The notes beneath the pieces are model-generated. The model was given only the letters and a program-made list of their open reading frames with translations, was not told where the DNA came from and did not search any database. Shown here piece after piece: positions 1 to 5,795 of a stretch of 7,118 bases of DNA. Origin of the DNA: Clostridium sp. CAG:167 (GTDB taxonomy: Bacteria; Bacillota; Clostridia; Lachnospirales; Lachnospiraceae); contig HF998318.1 in NCBI GenBank assembly GCA_000433735.1, positions 1 to 7,118 on the forward strand, read 5' to 3'. The position numbers and the translations under genes were made by a program. Position 1 is the stretch's first letter, and the number at the start of each line of letters is the position of its first letter.

Positions 1-174
1 CTTAGGATTCATGTAGCGATATACTGCAAAAGCGATTCCGGCTACAGCCGCTACAGCTCCAATAATAGCCAGGATCAAGAGAATACAGGATTTGTTCTCT
101 TCTTCTTGTTTCTTCTTGTTCAGAAGTTCTGTAATCTTTGCATTGTTGATCAATTCATCCAGTTTAGCTGACAT
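1..174 (-). CDS. Small single-pass membrane protein, unknown function (C-terminus outside window)
   Basis: I do not recognise a named family. The 58 visible residues start at an ATG (172-174) preceded by an AAAGGATGGG ribosome binding site. The first 28 residues are a charged, probably helical segment (MSAKLDELINNAKITELL followed by a Lys/Glu-rich stretch). Residues about 29-52 form a hydrophobic Ala/Ile/Val-rich membrane helix, followed by VYRYMNPK at the window edge. The layout suggests a cytoplasmic N-terminus, one membrane helix and an unseen C-terminal part. It lies downstream of pcrA on the same strand but has its own likely promoter, so it is probably a separate unit. From memory, similar short proteins with an acidic tail occur in Lachnospiraceae, but their role is unknown to me. 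The reading frame is secure; the function is not. Confidence 0.7.
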   Translation of the reverse strand, partial: MSAKLDELINNAKITELLNKKKQEEENKSCILLILAIIGAVAAVAGIAFAVYRYMNPK

Positions 175-212
175 AATGACCCATCCTTTCTTTCTTCGCA
201 ATTATTAACTAT

Positions 213-241
213 ATTGTAACATGTTTTGCAAATATATTCCA
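213..241 (-). promoter_or_regulatory. Likely promoter of the small membrane protein
   Basis: Read on the minus strand there is an extended -10 box, TGTTACAAT (TG at 220-221, TACAAT at 213-218). Seventeen bases further upstream lies a weak -35 (TGGAAT, 236-241, three of six consensus bases). It would start transcription near 205, leaving a leader of about 30 bases that contains the ribosome binding site. I see no hairpin terminator for pcrA in 175-266, so read-through from pcrA is also possible. Confidence 0.45.
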
Positions 242-266
242 GTTATTATTAATTTTTTTTGCTTTT

Positions 267-743
267 TTAAAGTTTCTGCAGTTTGGCAAAAGAAGAACGG
301 AGTTTCCGCTGTCCAAACTCTTCAAAAGAAACCGTTACTTCATAATCCTTGTCCGTCTTTTTCATATCCGTCACAGTACCTTCCCCGAACTTAAAGTGTT
401 TTACCCGGTCGCCTACGGTATAGTCCACTGTTCCGGCAGAAAGGCCCTTTTGTATATAAGGATTCCCGGCAAAAGGATTTTTCCGGTCTTTGGAGTAAAT
501 AGACGCTCTGGAGGCCGGCTTATCAAAGTCAAAAGAAGGTTTTTCTTTGATCACCGCTCCATAAGTCTGCTTTAACAGATATCTTGGTATTTCGTTAATA
601 AAACGGGATGGACGGTTAAACATAGTTTCTCCGTTTTTCATGCGCTGGTTGGCACTGGTCAGTGTCAGCCGCTCCTTGGCACGGGTAATTCCCACATAGC
701 AGAGCCGCCGCTCTTCTTCTCTCTCATCCGCATCTCCTCCCCC
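267..743 (-). pseudogene. pcrA: PcrA helicase, C-terminal part, out of frame with the N-terminal part
   Basis: This is the remainder of the helicase encoded at 724-2523, in the +1 frame. From the G run onward it reads GGDADEREEERRLCYVGITRAK, which contains helicase motif VI (EERRLCYVGITRA, with the arginine that contacts the ATP gamma-phosphate). About 95 residues of domain 2A tail and linker follow. The end is YTVGDRVKHFKFGEGTV through KLQKL, the Tudor-like C-terminal domain that binds RNA polymerase in PcrA/UvrD proteins. The open frame extends back to 842, but everything right of 743 there duplicates DNA read in the other frame and has no helicase similarity. I see no ribosome binding site suited to independent translation. 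With one base removed the whole gene (267-2523) would encode 751 residues, a normal PcrA length. Without repair this half is probably not made. Confidence 0.85.
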
Positions 744-2523
744 TGTCCTCCGGATCTTCTCCAAAGGTAGCCGCCGCTCCCGGAAATACATTGTCTTCCA
801 TTCCACAAATATACACGAATGGAAATTCCAGACCTTTGGCACTGTGAAGGGTCATGAGAAGGACCTGCTCTACATCTTCTTCTACCTGGTCAATATCGGC
901 TACCAGGGCGATCTCTTCCAGCAGCCCGTCCAGAGTTGCTTTTGTATCACAGTCTTCTTCGTACTGGGTAATCTTATTTAACAAAGAATCAATGTTTTCC
1001 AGTCTGCTTTCTGCTTCTACCGTTTCCTCAGCCTGCAAAAGTTTTACATACTGGGTGGCTTCCAACAGATCATCCATAAGATCTTCCAGTGTATAAGTTT
1101 CCCCCTGCAATTTGCTGCGAAGTGTCTCGATCAGACTGACAAAGGAAGAAATAGCTGCCGCTCCACGACTGCATCCAGGGATTTCATCTACATGCAACAG
1201 GGCATCGTAAAAAGAAATATCCTGTTTTGCTGCATATTCACTGACCCGGCCGATGGTAGTCTGGCCAATGCCTCGTCTTGGCACATTAATGATCCGCTTG
1301 ATAGCAATATCATCAGCCGAATTATTGATAGTTTTTAAATAGCACAAAAGATCTTTGATCTCTTTGCGGCTGTAAAAATTGATGGCACCAATAATACGGT
1401 ACGGAATACCTTCCATTACCAGTTTTTCCTCAAAGACGCGGGACTGGGCATTGGTACGGTACAAAATAGCAAAGTCTGAATAAGATCTGCCGGTGTTTAA
1501 TACCTGCTTTCGTATGTCCTCTGCCACTCCCTGTGCTTCCTGATATTCATTGTCATAACGGCCATAGCGGATAGGCTCTCCCTTTGGCAGTTCGGTCCAG
1601 AGGGCCTTTTCCTTCCGCATGGAATTATGCTGTATTACTTCATTGGCCGCTTCCAGAATATTTTTTGTAGAACGATAATTCTGCTCCAGCCGGATTGTCT
1701 TTGTGGCCGGGAAAATCTTCTCAAAGTTCAAAATATTATGAATGTTGGCACCACGGAATTTGTAAATGGACTGGTCATCATCACCTACCACACACAGATT
1801 CTGGTATCTGGATGCCAGTAATGACAGTAACTTAAACTGAGCTGTGTTGGTATCCTGATATTCATCTACCATAATAAACTGGAATCGTTCCTGATAATAA
1901 GCTAACACTTCCGGATTTTCCCTGAAAAGCTGTACTGTCAGCATGATCAGGTCATCAAAATCCAGAGCATTGTTCTTTTTCAGTCTGCGCTGGTATTCCT
2001 TATACACCGTACCATAAATTTTGCGGTTATACTCTTTTGATACTTCTTCGGCAAACATTTCCGGTGTTTTCAGTTCATCTTTGGCACGGGAAATTTCGTT
2101 AAGAAAAGATTTTTCCCGGAATTTTTTCGTATCAATGTTTAAGGAACGACAGATGTCTTTCATCAGTGTTTTCTGATCATCGCTGTCGTAGATGGTAAAA
2201 CTTCGGCTGTAATCCAGAAAATCTATGTACCGGCGCAGTATGCGGACACAGGTAGAATGAAATGTACTGACCCATACAGATTCAGCTCCAAAGGTGACGA
2301 TCTTGTCCACTCGTTCTCTCATTTCATTGGCAGCCTTATTGGTGAAGGTCAACGCCATAATGCGGTATGGATCCACCCCTCGTTCTTCAATCAGGTAAGC
2401 AATGCGGTGTGTCAGTACTCTTGTTTTCCCGGATCCGGCTCCCGCCAAAATAAGCAGCGGTCCTTCAAAATGGAGAACCGCCTCTTTTTGTTTATCATTT
2501 AATCCTTGTAATAATTCGCTCAT
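724..2523 (-). CDS. pcrA: ATP-dependent DNA helicase PcrA (UvrD/Rep family), N-terminal 599 residues, truncated by frameshift
   Basis: PcrA is a 3'-5' superfamily 1A helicase acting in DNA repair, rolling-circle plasmid replication and clearing of RecA or stalled RNA polymerase. Visible motifs in order are the Q motif LNDKQKEAV (8-16), Walker A AGAGSGKT (27-34), motif Ia TFTNKAA (59-65), motif Ib VSTFHS (85-90), Walker B DEYQD (220-224), motif III VVGDDDQSIYKFRGA (245-259), motif IV LEQNYRST (279-286) and motif V MTLHSAKGLEFP (557-568). The frame then runs through GMEDNVFPGAAATFGEDPED into nonsense (RGRRCG) and stops before motif VI, which lies in the next frame at 267-743. The start is an ATG at 2523 behind a GGGGGAAAC ribosome binding site, 12 bases after the DUF1836 stop. 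A protein lacking motif VI should have no helicase activity. Because pcrA is essential in Bacillus subtilis, a sequencing or assembly error is the simplest explanation. Confidence 0.93.
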   Translation of the reverse strand: MSELLQGLNDKQKEAVLHFEGPLLILAGAGSGKTRVLTHRIAYLIEERGVDPYRIMALTFTNKAANEMRERVDKIVTFGAESVWVSTFHSTCVRILRRYIDFLDYSRSFTIYDSDDQKTLMKDICRSLNIDTKKFREKSFLNEISRAKDELKTPEMFAEEVSKEYNRKIYGTVYKEYQRRLKKNNALDFDDLIMLTVQLFRENPEVLAYYQERFQFIMVDEYQDTNTAQFKLLSLLASRYQNLCVVGDDDQSIYKFRGANIHNILNFEKIFPATKTIRLEQNYRSTKNILEAANEVIQHNSMRKEKALWTELPKGEPIRYGRYDNEYQEAQGVAEDIRKQVLNTGRSYSDFAILYRTNAQSRVFEEKLVMEGIPYRIIGAINFYSRKEIKDLLCYLKTINNSADDIAIKRIINVPRRGIGQTTIGRVSEYAAKQDISFYDALLHVDEIPGCSRGAAAISSFVSLIETLRSKLQGETYTLEDLMDDLLEATQYVKLLQAEETVEAESRLENIDSLLNKITQYEEDCDTKATLDGLLEEIALVADIDQVEEDVEQVLLMTLHSAKGLEFPFVYICGMEDNVFPGAAATFGEDPEDRGRRCG

Positions 2524-2535
2524 ATGTTTCCCCCA

Positions 2536-3150
2536 TTATTTTTTGTCTTTGTCATTTTCCGATAAAGTTTCATCAATGAGCCGCTCTACGATCTGCTTTT
2601 TCATATAAGCATCAAAACTTAGAAGGCAGATTACAGCAAAGCGGGATAAAAAGTCTGCCTCTGCTTCATCTGTAACTTCCGGAAAAAGATTCTGGGAAGC
2701 CTTGTATCGTCTTAAAATATCCTTGGTCAGATTGTCTGTCTGGATCCGTTCCATTCTGAAAATGGCACGGTAAATCTCTTCCATGGAAACATGCTCTGAC
2801 TTATTGCTGTAAAACATTTCGGTAAGAGGCTTAAAAATCTTTTGGATATCATTGATAGACAATACATTTTTAAAATAATACAAAAAGATCAAAAGATACA
2901 TGTGTTCCTTTGAATATTTCTTTTTTACCGGAGGCGGCAGAAAATCGTTCTTTGTATAATTATTGATCATGGTTTTAGTCAGGATCTTATCATCATCCGT
3001 CCGTCTGCAGGCTGCCAGATGTTCGTCCATAAATGTAGTTACCTGGTCCATATACAGGTCGATATTAGGAATCTCATCCGGATCTATATAATCAATTTCA
3101 TTCAGTTTTTTCAGTATATCAATAATACTTTCTTCACTGGATCGTTCCAT
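2536..3150 (-). CDS. DUF1836 domain-containing protein
   Basis: This is a cytoplasmic protein of 204 residues with no signal peptide or membrane segment. The DUF1836 signature is the block ILTKTMINNYTKNDFLPPP followed by VKKKYSKEHMYLLIFLYYFKNVLSINDIQKIF (about residues 56-106). It has the look of a winged-helix or MerR-like DNA-binding fold, but no biochemical role for the family is known to me. The N-terminal part is acidic (DYIDPDEIPNIDLYMDQV), and the C-terminus ends in a charged tail (SENDKDKK). I chose the ATG at 3150 because GGAG lies six bases before it. An in-frame ATG at 3162 would add METH but has no good ribosome binding site. The gene follows degV by 16 bases (4 with the earlier start) and precedes pcrA by 12, so the three are very likely co-transcribed. 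Position next to degV hints at lipid- or envelope-related regulation, but that is inference. Confidence 0.88.
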   Translation of the reverse strand: MERSSEESIIDILKKLNEIDYIDPDEIPNIDLYMDQVTTFMDEHLAACRRTDDDKILTKTMINNYTKNDFLPPPVKKKYSKEHMYLLIFLYYFKNVLSINDIQKIFKPLTEMFYSNKSEHVSMEEIYRAIFRMERIQTDNLTKDILRRYKASQNLFPEVTDEAEADFLSRFAVICLLSFDAYMKKQIVERLIDETLSENDKDKK

Positions 3151-3166
3151 GTGTGTCTCCATTCTT

Positions 3167-3748
3167 CTATGCTAATTCGTCTACCACTTTGCTGACAGCA
3201 ATGGCCAGAGCTCCCGGTCCGATATGACAGGAAACGCTTAATGAAAGCGGATCTACCTGGATATCATGTCCCGGAAATTCAGAAAGGATCTCTTCCTTAA
3301 ATTTAAGTGCCTGTGTGTCATTTGCTGTGTAAGCTACGGCAATGTGGAATTTTTCACCATTTGGCTGTTTGAAACGGTTCTCAAAATCCTGACGGACCGC
3401 TTTGATCATAGTAGCCTTGGCCTGCTTTAATGTTTTTACTTTGCTGTAAGCATCTAACTTTTCTCCCTGGATCTGAAGAACCGGTTTAATACGGAGAACG
3501 GTACCAATGGCAGCTGCGGCCGGTGTGATACGGCCTCCCTTCTTTAGATAAGAAAGGGTATCCACCATAATATAAATGCTGGATTCAAACTTTTCTCTCA
3601 TCAGAATATCCCGGATCTCTTTGCCTGAAAATCCTTTTGCAGCCAGTTCCAGCGCATCTAACACCGACTGTCTCTGAGTGACGGAAACACGCTGGTTGTC
3701 AACTACAAATACTTTATCTTCAAATTCTTCTTCAAAAGAAAGCGTCAA
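3167..3748 (-). pseudogene. degV: DegV family protein, C-terminal part, out of frame after a 13-bp duplication
   Basis: This part contains LSFEEEFEDKVFVVDNQRVS onward, the second and larger domain of a DegV/FakB protein. Family landmarks include VDNQRVSVTQRQSVLDA, the YLKKGGRI segment, the RIKPVLQI strand with G-KLDAYSKVKT after it, and the C-terminal CHIGPGALAIAV motif near the fatty-acid head-group site. The open frame nominally begins at a TTG (3748) with no ribosome binding site, so independent translation is unlikely. It continues the protein begun at 4058 once one 13-bp repeat copy is removed; the repaired gene (3167-4058) would encode 292 residues, typical for the family. The stop lies just before the DUF1836 start, so loss of translation here could reduce expression of the genes behind it. 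Confidence 0.85.
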
Positions 3749-3757
3749 AAGAAAGCA
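3732..3757. repeat. 13-bp tandem duplication that breaks degV
   Basis: Two copies of TCAAAAGAAAGC (3732-3743 and 3745-3756) lie head to tail with a period of 13. The whole units, 3732-3744 and 3745-3757, match at 12 of 13 positions. On the coding strand this reads ATG, CTTTCTTTTGA, CG, CTTTCTTTTGA, AGAAGAA. Deleting one unit gives codons for TATMLSFEEEFEDK, exactly the continuity expected in a DegV protein, so the extra copy is almost certainly an insertion. The duplicated TTTTGA also supplies the premature TGA stop at 3732-3734. Confidence 0.9.
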
Positions 3758-4058
3758 TAGTTGCGGTACCGCAGGAACTGCTTAAGCCGCTGGACATAGG
3801 AATATACACAATCTCATCGTATTCCGCCAGCTGTTCCCGCCACGCTTTCATCAGAATATCCGGACTTGGCTGGGAAGTCATAACCTCAGCTCCCTCTTCC
3901 AGATATTTATAAAATTCATCCTGTGTCATACTGATATCTTCAAAAAAAGTTTCCCCATTTACAAAAAAAGGCATTGGCACGACCAAGATCCCCAGTTCTT
4001 TGGCCTGTGACTGTGTGATGCCACTATTACTGTCAGTCATAACAGCTACTTTACTCAT
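3732..4058 (-). CDS. degV: DegV family (FakB-like) fatty-acid-binding protein, N-terminal 108 residues, truncated by frameshift
   Basis: DegV/FakB proteins bind a fatty acid and, with FakA kinase, hand it on as acyl phosphate for phospholipid synthesis. They act in the cytoplasm. The fragment shows the N-terminal MSKVAVMTDSNSGI strand-loop (family consensus TDS), VVPMPFFVNG, the TSQPSP motif (61-66) and IPMSSGLSSS (86-95), which help bind the acyl carboxylate. After MLSF (101-104) the frame passes through the duplicated 13 bp and ends in DAFF and a TGA. The start is an ATG at 4056-4058 with an AAAGGGGAAC ribosome binding site eight bases upstream. A strong minus-strand promoter lies just upstream. 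It is the first gene of the degV-DUF1836-pcrA row. A 108-residue piece lacks the second domain and should not bind lipid normally. Confidence 0.9.
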   Translation of the reverse strand: MSKVAVMTDSNSGITQSQAKELGILVVPMPFFVNGETFFEDISMTQDEFYKYLEEGAEVMTSQPSPDILMKAWREQLAEYDEIVYIPMSSGLSSSCGTATMLSFDAFF

Positions 4059-4094
4059 AAAAAAGTTCCCCTTTCATTTTGAACAATTATTTTA

Positions 4095-4123
4095 ATGATA
4101 CTATTTTTTGCCTTTTTTGTCAA
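4095..4123 (-). promoter_or_regulatory. Promoter of the degV-DUF1836-pcrA row
   Basis: On the minus strand a perfect -35 TTGACA (4118-4123) is followed by a 17-base spacer and TATCAT (4095-4100, five of six consensus bases). Transcription would begin near 4088, about 30 bases before the degV start codon. It faces away from the riboswitch promoter, and the two -35 boxes are about 21 bases apart. Confidence 0.75.
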
Positions 4124-4144
4124 TGAAAGCACCCTGTTACCTTC

Positions 4145-4173
4145 TTTACAAAGCAGTGCTTTCTTGTTATAAT
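4145..4173 (+). promoter_or_regulatory. Promoter of the cobalamin riboswitch transcript
   Basis: TTTACA (4145-4150) and a perfect TATAAT (4168-4173) are separated by 17 bases. TG one base before the -10 makes an extended -10 (TGTTATAAT). Transcription would start near 4180, about 24 bases before the first paired base of the aptamer, as expected for a riboswitch leader. Confidence 0.8.
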
Positions 4174-4203
4174 ACCTGCTGATGGTATAAAATAATATAA
4201 GTT

Positions 4204-4365
4204 ATTATATGGTTCTCTCGCGAGATTAATAGGGAAGGCGGTGTCAGTCCGCCGCAGCCCCCGCTGCCGTATTAGAGTATGATGCAGAAAATATGCCACT
4301 GGATCTTTTTCTGGGAAGGTTTCTGCTGTCAGATGATCCTTGAGCCGGAAGACCTGCCATATAAT
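4204..4365 (+). ncRNA. Cobalamin riboswitch aptamer
   Basis: All hallmark blocks of the Rfam cobalamin riboswitch occur in order and spacing: GGTTCTC with GAGATT pairing around it; TAATAGGGAA (4227-4236); GGTGTCAGTCC (4240-4250); GCAGCCCCCGC (4254-4264); GAGTATGATGC (4275-4285); GCCACTGG (4295-4302); GGGAAGG (4313-4319); GATGA (4332-4336); and the B12 box GAGCCGGAAGACCTGCC (4342-4358). The outer stem P1 is formed by ATTATAT (4204-4210) and ATATAAT (4359-4365), a perfect match. The element senses adenosylcobalamin or a related corrinoid and normally lowers expression of the downstream uptake or biosynthesis gene when the vitamin is plentiful. Here it sits in the leader of two exported proteins. 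Confidence 0.95.
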
Positions 4366-4425
4366 GTGAGACATCCGCCCTCGGAGGGAGGGAATATGTT
4401 GTGACTGTATATTGGGTCATCACAG

Positions 4426-4462
4426 GTTCCGTGTGTCTTTTTCACAGCGGGACTTTTCTTTT
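4426..4462 (+). terminator. Intrinsic terminator of the riboswitch expression platform
   Basis: GTTCCGTGTG (4426-4435) pairs with CACAGCGGGAC (4443-4453) to give ten base pairs with one bulged G (4447) and a TCTTTTT loop. TTTTCTTTT (4454-4462) follows at once. It lies between the aptamer and the first gene, 57 bases before the start codon, where a premature-termination switch is expected. The left arm can alternatively pair with the B12 box, giving a plausible antiterminator. Confidence 0.7.
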
Positions 4463-4519
4463 GTTATCGCATATACCACGAAAAACATACGCGATACGCG
4501 AGAAAGAAGGTTTTATTTT

Positions 4520-5776
4520 ATGAAACAATGCAAAAAACTTACCGCCTTTTTCCTGGCTTTTGCCATGATCTTGTCTCTGGCAGGAAGCACAGGTGCTAAG
4601 GCAGCAACATCCATGACCGTTACATTATATGTAGCACAGGATAGCAAAGTAATGATCAAACCAGTAACTGTCACCCTGACAGACGCAGACAAAAAGGATT
4701 TTGGTGTTGATCTGGCAACCGACAAACTTACTCCATTACACGCTCTGGCAAAATATTATCAGACAGTAAAAAATGTTTCGGATGCAGATATGAAAAATTA
4801 TATCACTCCGGCAAAGGGTGCCATCAGTGCTATCAAGCTGGATCCAAAAGACAGCGGAAGTGCTTCTGCTTCCGGTCTTGACAGTGTTTATTGGATGTGG
4901 GCAGAAAACGGTAATAATGTTATGGTAAACGAAGAAGAAACAGCAAATAAAGGATACCAGTGGCAGTACACTTCCTATGACTATCCTCTTCAGGACAAAG
5001 ATACAGTTACATTTTATGGTTTATGGTCTCCTTATCCAGCCAATGATCCAACATTCTTAAGCAGTTTTGATAAAGATTCTTATACAACAGAAGCAGGCAG
5101 TGATGTGGCTGTCACTGTCAATGGAAAAGGAACTGAATATGATGCAAGTTTTAATTCTATTTCTTACACAGCCGCTGTCAGTGGTGCCAGCGTAACTGCT
5201 TATGACAGCACAAACGACAAGGCTGTAGCAAGTGCTGTAACAGACGCAAAAGGAAAAGCTTCTATCCGCTTTGAAAAAGAAGGTACCTATTACCTTACAT
5301 CTTCCCGTCTGGCTCCTGACAAAAAACACTACGATGCTTCTGTAGCCTATGCATCTGTCACAGTTACAAAGAAAGCTTCTGATGCCGGCAATTCAAACAA
5401 AGGTAATACCACTACCCAGCCTGGAAATACAAACAAAAACAATAATGTAACCGTTACTAATCCAGACTCTTCTGCCAAGAAAACTACATCCACTGTAAAA
5501 AAACCTGGCAAAGTAACAAAAGTCAGCTGTAAAGTGAAAGCATCTAAAAAGAAGAAAAAATCCGTTACTGTAAAATGGGCGAAGACAAAAAATGCAAAGA
5601 AATATAAAGTATACCTTTCCAAGAAACAGAAAAAGGGATACAAAGCAGTAAAAACTACTACAAAAACAAAAACTGTTCTGAAACTGAAAAAAGGAACTTA
5701 TTTTGTAAAGGTAAAAGCTGTAAACAAAACAAAATCCGGCAGTTTCAGTAAAGTCTGCAAAGTGCGGGTAAAATAA
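4520..5776 (+). CDS. Secreted DUF4430 (transcobalamin-like) protein with Ig-like segment and lysine-rich Fn3-like C-terminus
   Basis: This is an exported protein of 418 residues, probably a surface corrinoid-binding or corrinoid-handling protein. Residues 1-28 are a signal peptide (MKQCKKLTAFFLAFAMILSL, cleavage after AKA). Residues 32-172 resemble DUF4430, the fold of the C-terminal domain of transcobalamin and intrinsic factor. They show a leading MTVTLYVAQ strand, the TPLHALAKYY helix, and a late SVYWMWAENGN with QDKDTVTFYGLW, as in the domain's typical ending. Residues 180-284 look like an Ig-like beta domain. Residues 286-325 are an Asn/Thr/Lys linker. Residues 328-418 are an Fn3-like module (VTVKWAKTKNAKKYKVYL) that is very lysine-rich. 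The ATG at 4520 has AGAAGG nine bases before it and gives a clean signal peptide. An upstream in-frame TTG (4412) would place the terminator inside the gene and is rejected. Control by the cobalamin riboswitch supports the role; no ligand is proven. Confidence 0.85.
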   Translation: MKQCKKLTAFFLAFAMILSLAGSTGAKAATSMTVTLYVAQDSKVMIKPVTVTLTDADKKDFGVDLATDKLTPLHALAKYYQTVKNVSDADMKNYITPAKGAISAIKLDPKDSGSASASGLDSVYWMWAENGNNVMVNEEETANKGYQWQYTSYDYPLQDKDTVTFYGLWSPYPANDPTFLSSFDKDSYTTEAGSDVAVTVNGKGTEYDASFNSISYTAAVSGASVTAYDSTNDKAVASAVTDAKGKASIRFEKEGTYYLTSSRLAPDKKHYDASVAYASVTVTKKASDAGNSNKGNTTTQPGNTNKNNNVTVTNPDSSAKKTTSTVKKPGKVTKVSCKVKASKKKKKSVTVKWAKTKNAKKYKVYLSKKQKKGYKAVKTTTKTKTVLKLKKGTYFVKVKAVNKTKSGSFSKVCKVRVK

Positions 5777-5780
5777 ATAA

Positions 5781-5786
5781 GGATGG
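5781..5786 (+). promoter_or_regulatory. Ribosome binding site of the beta-propeller gene
   Basis: GGATGG, within AAGGATGG, lies nine bases before the ATG at 5796. It sits in the 19-base gap after the DUF4430 gene. There is no room for a promoter or terminator in that gap, so the two genes share one transcript. Confidence 0.7.
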
Positions 5787-5795
5787 TGTATTATC

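Noticed and set aside
252..266. T-rich stretch just past the pcrA stop as a terminator
   Set aside because: For a minus-strand transcript this reads as a run of A, and no GC-rich hairpin precedes it. No plus-strand gene ends there.
724..745. Programmed ribosomal frameshifting in pcrA
   Set aside because: The change needed is +1 and there is no known shift site (such as the CTT TGA of prfB), internal Shine-Dalgarno or nearby hairpin. PcrA is not known to use recoding. An indel in the G run is simpler.
854..2608. Several plus-strand open frames opposite pcrA
   Set aside because: They oppose a gene with every helicase motif in order and are chance antisense frames.
3745..3748. Restart of translation at the TTG (3746-3748) to make a separate DegV C-terminal protein
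   Set aside because: No ribosome binding site precedes it, and the start falls inside the duplicated unit, so it is a by-product of the duplication.
4120..4374. Minus-strand open frame of 84 codons in the intergenic region
   Set aside because: It is the complement of the cobalamin riboswitch, whose conserved blocks fully explain the sequence. The protein has no recognisable features.
4465..4496. TATCGC/GCGATA inverted repeat before the DUF4430 ribosome binding site
   Set aside because: The stem has six base pairs with a 20-base loop and does not cover the ribosome binding site. It is too weak to call a regulatory element.
4412..4519. Longer N-terminus for the DUF4430 protein from a TTG at 4412
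   Set aside because: It would run through the terminator hairpin, lacks a suitable ribosome binding site and would bury the signal peptide 36 residues inside the protein.
5057..5329. Cys/Ser-rich minus-strand open frame of 90 codons
   Set aside because: It lies wholly opposite the Ig-like segment of the DUF4430 protein, with no domain and no credible ribosome binding site.
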